Shown here: positions 60,377 to 64,000 of the stretch, one piece after another
Position numbering within the stretch: position 1 is the first letter of the stretch
How the letters are laid out: each line of letters opens with the position of its first letter
Assembly: GCF_001746415.1 (NCBI RefSeq)
Contig: NZ_MEHJ01000001.1
Span: 6,206,501-6,270,500 of the forward strand
Origin: Streptomyces agglomeratus
GTDB lineage: Bacteria; Actinomycetota; Actinomycetes; Streptomycetales; Streptomycetaceae
Reading direction: 5' to 3'
DNA length: 64,000 nt
Notes under the pieces: generated by a model
The model's input: the letters and a program-made list of their open reading frames with translations, nothing else
Databases searched by the model: none
What the model was told of the DNA's origin: nothing
Position numbers and translations under genes: made by a program

Positions 60377-60395
60377 AAACTAACAGCGCTAGTTT
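60377..60395. promoter_or_regulatory. palindromic operator candidate AAACTA-N7-TAGTTT
   Basis: AAACTA (60377-60382), spacer ACAGCGC, TAGTTT (60390-60395): perfect 6-bp arms. It is ~45 bp before the aldehyde dehydrogenase ATG. It has the same arm sequence and spacer length as the site at 4143-4159. Confidence 0.6.
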
Positions 60396-60440
60396 GGGTT
60401 GTGGACGACTACGGCAGCTCAGCAGCTCTGGAGGATTGCG

Positions 60441-61835
60441 ATGAAGGCCCATGACGCGATGTACATCGGCGGCCGGTGGCGGCCCGCCGCCGGCCAGGAC
60501 ACGATCGCGGTCGTGAACCCGGCCGACGAGCAGGTCATCGGCCACGTCCCGGCCGGTACCGCCGAGGACGTCGACACGGCGGTACGGGCCGCCCGCGACG
60601 CCTTCACCGGCTGGGCCGCGACCCCGCCCGCCGAGCGCGCCGCGAAGATCGGCGCGCTGCGTGACGTGCTGGTGGCCCGCAAGGACGAGATCGCGGAAAC
60701 CGTGACCGCCGAGCTGGGCGCGCCGCTGGGCTTCTCGCAGATGGTGCACGCGGGTGTGCCGATCCTGGTCGCCGGTTCGTACGCCGAGCTGGCCGCGACG
60801 TACTCCTTCGAGGAGAAGGTCGGGAACTCCACCGTGCTCCTGGAGCCGGTGGGCGTGGTCGGCGCGATCACACCGTGGAACTACCCGCTCCACCAGATCG
60901 TCGCGAAGGTGGCTCCCGCGCTCGCCGCCGGCTGCACGGTCGTCCTCAAGCCCGCCGAGGACACCCCGCTGACCGCCCAGCTCTTCGCCGAGGCCGTGGA
61001 CGAGGCCGGTATCCCCGCCGGCGTCTTCAACCTGGTCACCGGCCTCGGTCCGGTCGCCGGACAGGCGCTCGCCGAACACGAGGGTGTCGACCTCGTCTCC
61101 TTCACCGGCTCCACCGCCGTCGGCAAGCAGATCGGTGCGACGGCGGGCGCCGCGGTCAAGCGCGTCGCGCTGGAGCTGGGCGGCAAGTCGGCCAACGTCA
61201 TCCTGCCGAGCGCCGACCTGGCCAAGGCGGTCGGCGTCGGCATCGCCAACGTCATGGGCAACTCCGGCCAGACGTGCAGCGCCTGGACCCGGATGCTGGT
61301 CCACGAGGACCAGTACGACGAGGCCGTGGCCACCGCCGCCGCCGCCGTGGCGAAGTACACCGTCGGCGACCGTGTCGGCCCGCTGGTCAACGCCAAGCAG
61401 CAGGCACGCGTGCGCGGTTACATCGAGAAGGGCGTCGAGGAGGGCGCGCGCGTCGTCGCGGGCGGCCCCGAGGCTCCGCTCGACAAGGGGTACTACGTCG
61501 CCCCCACCGTCTTCGCGGACGTCACCCCGGAGATGACCATCGCGCAGGAGGAGATCTTCGGACCGGTCGTCTCCATCCTGAAGTACACCGACGAGGCCGA
61601 GGCGCTGCGCATCGCCAACGGCACGGTCTACGGCCTCGCGGGCGCCGTCTGGGCGGCCGACGACGCCGAGGCCGTGGCCTTCGCGCGCCGCATGGACACC
61701 GGGCAGGTCGACATCAACGGCGGCCGTTTCAACCCGCTCGCGCCCTTCGGCGGCTACAAGCAGTCGGGCGTCGGCCGCGAGCTGGGCTCGCACGGCCTCT
61801 CCGAGTACCTCCAGACCAAGTCCCTCCAGTTCTGA
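60441..61835 (+). CDS. NAD(P)-dependent aldehyde dehydrogenase
   Basis: 464 aa from the ATG at 60441, with GGAGG at 60431-60435. ALDH superfamily: [34 protein letters not shown] (cofactor loop), [10 protein letters not shown] (general base Glu245), [11 protein letters not shown] (nucleophile Cys279), [10 protein letters not shown], and [15 protein letters not shown]. Oxidises an aldehyde to the acid. The alcohol dehydrogenase gene follows 20 bp later, so the pair probably converts an alcohol through an aldehyde to an acid. The AAACTA-N7-TAGTTT palindrome in front suggests substrate-responsive control. Confidence 0.92.
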   Translation: MKAHDAMYIGGRWRPAAGQDTIAVVNPADEQVIGHVPAGTAEDVDTAVRAARDAFTGWAATPPAERAAKIGALRDVLVARKDEIAETVTAELGAPLGFSQMVHAGVPILVAGSYAELAATYSFEEKVGNSTVLLEPVGVVGAITPWNYPLHQIVAKVAPALAAGCTVVLKPAEDTPLTAQLFAEAVDEAGIPAGVFNLVTGLGPVAGQALAEHEGVDLVSFTGSTAVGKQIGATAGAAVKRVALELGGKSANVILPSADLAKAVGVGIANVMGNSGQTCSAWTRMLVHEDQYDEAVATAAAAVAKYTVGDRVGPLVNAKQQARVRGYIEKGVEEGARVVAGGPEAPLDKGYYVAPTVFADVTPEMTIAQEEIFGPVVSILKYTDEAEALRIANGTVYGLAGAVWAADDAEAVAFARRMDTGQVDINGGRFNPLAPFGGYKQSGVGRELGSHGLSEYLQTKSLQF

Positions 61836-61855
61836 GCCGGGGAGCCACCCACACC

Positions 61856-62941
61856 ATGTCCCGCGTCCGCGCCGCAGTCCTGTCCGCCGTCGGTGCTCCA
61901 CTGGAGATCACCGACATCGACCTTCCGGCCACCGGCCCCGGCCGGGTGAGGGTCCGTCTCGCCGCCGCCGGGGTCTGCCACTCCGACCTCTCCCTCTCCA
62001 ACGGCACGATGAGGGTGCCGGTTCCCGCCGTACTCGGCCACGAGGGCGCGGGCACCGTCGTGTCCGTGGGGGAGGGCGTCACGCACGTCGCCCCCGGTGA
62101 CGCGGTCGCCCTCAACTGGGCTCCGTCCTGCGGCGCTTGCCACCACTGCGGCATCGGCGAGGTGTGGCTGTGCGCCAACGCCCTGTCCGGCACCGGTGAT
62201 GTGTACGCCCGTACCGCCGACGGCACCGACCTCCACCCCGGCCTGAACGTCGCCGCGTTCGCCGAGGAGACCGTCGTCGCCGCGAACTGTGTCCTGCCCG
62301 TGCCCGACGGCATCCCCCTCACCGACGCCGCGCTGCTCGGCTGCGCGGTCCTCACCGGTTACGGAGCCGTCCACCACAGCGCGCGGGTCCGCGAGGGCGA
62401 GTCGGTCGCCGTCTTCGGCGTCGGCGGGGTCGGACTCGCCGTCCTCCAGTCCGCCCGCATCGCCGGGGCCGGGCGGATCGTCGCCGTCGACGTCTCGCCG
62501 GAGAAGGAGGAACTGGCGCGGGCCGCCGGAGCCACCGACTTCCTGATCGCCTCCGAGACGACGGCCAGGGAGATCCGCAAGCTCACCGGCGGGCAGGGGG
62601 CGGACGTCGCGATCGAGTGCGTGGGCCGGGCCGTCACCATCCGTACGGCCTGGGACTCCACCCGGCGCGGCGGCCGCACCACGGTCGTCGGCATCGGCGG
62701 CAAGGACCAGCAGGTCACCTTCAACGCCCTGGAGATCTTCCACTTCGGCCGTACGCTGACGGGCTGCGTGTACGGGAACTCCGACCCGGCGCGCGACCTG
62801 CCCGTACTCGCCGGGCACATCCGCGCCGGCCGCCTCGACCTGGGCAGCATGGTCACGGAAAAGATCGGGCTCGACGGCATTCCCGCCGCCTTCGACAACA
62901 TGATCGCGGGCAAGGGCGGTCGCGCGCTGGTCGTCTTCTAA
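61856..62941 (+). CDS. zinc-dependent alcohol dehydrogenase (MDR family)
   Basis: 361 aa from the ATG at 61856, GGGGAG 11 bases upstream. Catalytic zinc ligands: Cys in GVCHSDLS, His-Glu in GHEGAG, and the distal Cys of SGTG-type segment. The structural-zinc-like Cys set is SCGACHHCGIGEVWLC. The Rossmann motif is VFGVGGVGLAVLQSA with acidic VAVDVSPEKEE, which favours NAD. The long loop (TADGTDLHPGLNVAAFAEETVV) resembles class III/mycothiol-type ADHs. It is the second gene of the aldehyde/alcohol dehydrogenase operon and ends at a strong hairpin. Confidence 0.9.
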   Translation: MSRVRAAVLSAVGAPLEITDIDLPATGPGRVRVRLAAAGVCHSDLSLSNGTMRVPVPAVLGHEGAGTVVSVGEGVTHVAPGDAVALNWAPSCGACHHCGIGEVWLCANALSGTGDVYARTADGTDLHPGLNVAAFAEETVVAANCVLPVPDGIPLTDAALLGCAVLTGYGAVHHSARVREGESVAVFGVGGVGLAVLQSARIAGAGRIVAVDVSPEKEELARAAGATDFLIASETTAREIRKLTGGQGADVAIECVGRAVTIRTAWDSTRRGGRTTVVGIGGKDQQVTFNALEIFHFGRTLTGCVYGNSDPARDLPVLAGHIRAGRLDLGSMVTEKIGLDGIPAAFDNMIAGKGGRALVVF

Positions 62942-62973
62942 CGCCTTCCCGGGGCGATTCACGCCCCACCCCG

Positions 62974-63005
62974 GCACCCCGGCCGCCCCTGCGCGGCCGG
63001 GGTGC
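62974..63005 (+). terminator. 13-bp perfect stem hairpin after the ADH gene
   Basis: GCACCCCGGCCGC (62974-62986), 6-nt loop, GCGGCCGGGGTGC (62993-63005). Confidence 0.85.
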
Positions 63006-63074
63006 TCGTGCTGCCCGCGGACGGGTCGCGGCGGGGACGGGCGAGGCGGCGGGAAAGTCGCGGCCCCGGACCCG

Positions 63075-63104
63075 TTGACCTCCGTACCATCCGGTCGGTA
63101 CGGT
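63075..63104 (+). promoter_or_regulatory. consensus promoter with overlapping operator before the symporter
   Basis: -35 TTGACC (63075-63080), 18-bp spacer, -10 TACGGT (63099-63104). The spacer and -10 are covered by a 22-bp dyad CCGTACC-N8-GGTACGG (63082-63103) with a CCGGTCGGTA core. A repressor on this dyad would exclude RNA polymerase. Compare the site at 53451-53470. Confidence 0.7.
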
Positions 63105-63174
63105 CCCGGCACGTCTCGGAGCCACCCCCCTCTCGTCCCCCTCCCCGCCCCGCACCCACCGGAGTGTGCACCGC

Positions 63175-64000
63175 ATGGACACGGCATCTTCCCCGCTCAC
63201 GGGCACCACGGCAGCCACGCCGGACGACCGCAACCGGCGCAAGGTGGCAACCGCCGCCGCCCTCGCCTCGGCCGTCGAGTGGTACGACTACTTCGTCTTC
63301 GGCATCGCCGCGGCCCTCGTGCTCGGCGACCTGTACTTCCCGTCCGGCAGCTCGTCGGCGGGCGTGCTCGCCGCCTTCGCGACCTTCGCCGTCGGCTTCC
63401 TCGCCCGCCCCGTCGGCGGTGTCATCGCCGGCCACTTCGGCGACAAGCACGGCCGCAAGCCGATGCTGGTCCTGGCCCTGACGCTGATGGGCCTGGCCAC
63501 CACCGGCATCGGCCTCCTGCCGACGTACGAGACCATCGGCATCGCCGCACCCGTCCTGCTCGTCCTGCTCCGCGTCATGCAGGGCATCGCCGTCGGCGCC
63601 CAGTGGGGCGGCGCGATGCTGATGGCCACGGAGTACGCCCCCGAGGGCAAGCGCGGCCTGTACGGAAGCCTGGTGCAGCTGGGCGTTCCCATCGGCGTCG
63701 TCACGGCGAACACCGTCTTCCTCGTCGCGGGCGCCACGACCAGCGAGAGCGCGTTCGCGTCCTGGGGCTGGCGGGTGCCGTTCTTCGTCGGCGTGCTGGT
63801 GCTGGTGCTCGCCTGGTACATCCACACACGGGTCGAGGAGACCCCGGCCTTCCGGGAGGCCGAGCAGGCGCTGGCGGAGCAGGAGAAGGGCGCGGCGCGC
63901 TCACCACTGCGTACGATCCTGACCAAGCACCTCGGCACGGTCTTCCTCGCGGGCGGGTCGTTCGCCGTCAACACCGCGACCTTCTACATCATCATCACCG
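63175..64000 (+). CDS. MFS metabolite:H+ symporter (MHS family), 3' end outside window
   Basis: 275 codons from the ATG at 63175 to the window edge; an in-frame GTG at 63166 is possible. MHS family: KVATAAALASAVEWYDYFVFG start, FLARPVGGVIAGHFGDKHGRKPML (motif A), LRVMQGIAVGAQWGGAMLMATEYAP, and RGLYGSLVQLGVPIGVV in the first half. Then WGWRVPFFVGVLVLVLAWYI and RVEETPAF between the halves. Imports small organic acids or osmolytes such as shikimate, citrate or ketoglutarate with H+; the substrate is unknown. Controlled by the promoter/operator at 63075-63104. Confidence 0.9.
   Translation, partial: MDTASSPLTGTTAATPDDRNRRKVATAAALASAVEWYDYFVFGIAAALVLGDLYFPSGSSSAGVLAAFATFAVGFLARPVGGVIAGHFGDKHGRKPMLVLALTLMGLATTGIGLLPTYETIGIAAPVLLVLLRVMQGIAVGAQWGGAMLMATEYAPEGKRGLYGSLVQLGVPIGVVTANTVFLVAGATTSESAFASWGWRVPFFVGVLVLVLAWYIHTRVEETPAFREAEQALAEQEKGAARSPLRTILTKHLGTVFLAGGSFAVNTATFYIIIT

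Overview
The window is a high-GC actinobacterial chromosome segment, almost certainly from Streptomyces. The evidence is very GC-rich third codon positions, frequent GTG and TTG starts, GGAGG-type ribosome sites, a SepF-like protein, streptogrisin proteases, DUF5685, a class F sortase and a LAXTG-anchored protein. From memory, and not checked here, much of the gene order resembles the S. coelicolor SCO1705-SCO1755 core region (hmgA, citM, the sepF-like gene sflA, dnaE2, an AA10 LPMO, secreted lipases). It is therefore mostly vertically inherited core, with one or two accessory blocks.

Layout. 0-8.3 kb: tail of a WYL regulator, an I78 protease inhibitor, a PAP2 phosphatase, a DHA2 drug exporter, a glutaryl-CoA dehydrogenase-like enzyme, the SepF-like protein, a Cys-rich DUF5685 protein and a DUF1684 protein. 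8.6-12.2 kb: two secreted streptogrisin-type proteases and a DUF3533-like membrane protein. 12.3-16.9 kb: a mutagenesis cassette, dnaE2 plus a Y-family protein that lacks catalytic carboxylates, behind an SOS-box-like site. 17.2-22.2 kb: a secreted lipase with a CRP-like palindrome, a wall-anchored LPMO, and a membrane/TPR-like gene broken by a frameshift at a 7-bp tandem repeat. 22.3-26.6 kb: a CitB-type response regulator divergent from a tripartite tricarboxylate transporter (tctC-B-A) and a GNAT.

26.6-31.5 kb: a methyltransferase-Nudix fusion, a lipoprotein, a DUF402 protein, a double GNAT, a YtrA-type GntR regulator and a DUF5925 AAA ATPase. 31.6-41.5 kb: an exopolysaccharide-type cluster with a GH39-like hydrolase, a flippase fused to a second membrane domain, a polysaccharide deacetylase, two GT2 glycosyltransferases, a CelD/FemAB-like acyltransferase and a small membrane protein. 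The inner genes are coupled by 4-bp overlaps using GTG and TTG starts. 41.7-50.5 kb: an SGNH lipase, a Ser/Thr kinase, a small conserved protein, a CaiB CoA-transferase, an ABC exporter divergent from its probable TetR regulator, a small membrane protein and an orphan type-ISP-like protein.

50.5-64 kb is catabolic: a UTRA-GntR regulator, homogentisate dioxygenase, TetR, a molybdopterin oxidoreductase, a citrate transporter, MFS, a secreted protein with a class F sortase, aldehyde and alcohol dehydrogenases, and the start of a metabolite:H+ symporter. Several palindromes recur between distant loci. AACTA-N7-TAGTT precedes both the acyl-CoA dehydrogenase (4.1 kb) and the aldehyde dehydrogenase (60.4 kb). 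A CCGGTCGGTA-centred dyad precedes both the molybdopterin oxidoreductase and the symporter. These suggest small shared regulons. No tRNA, rRNA, CRISPR array, insertion sequence or prophage gene was seen.
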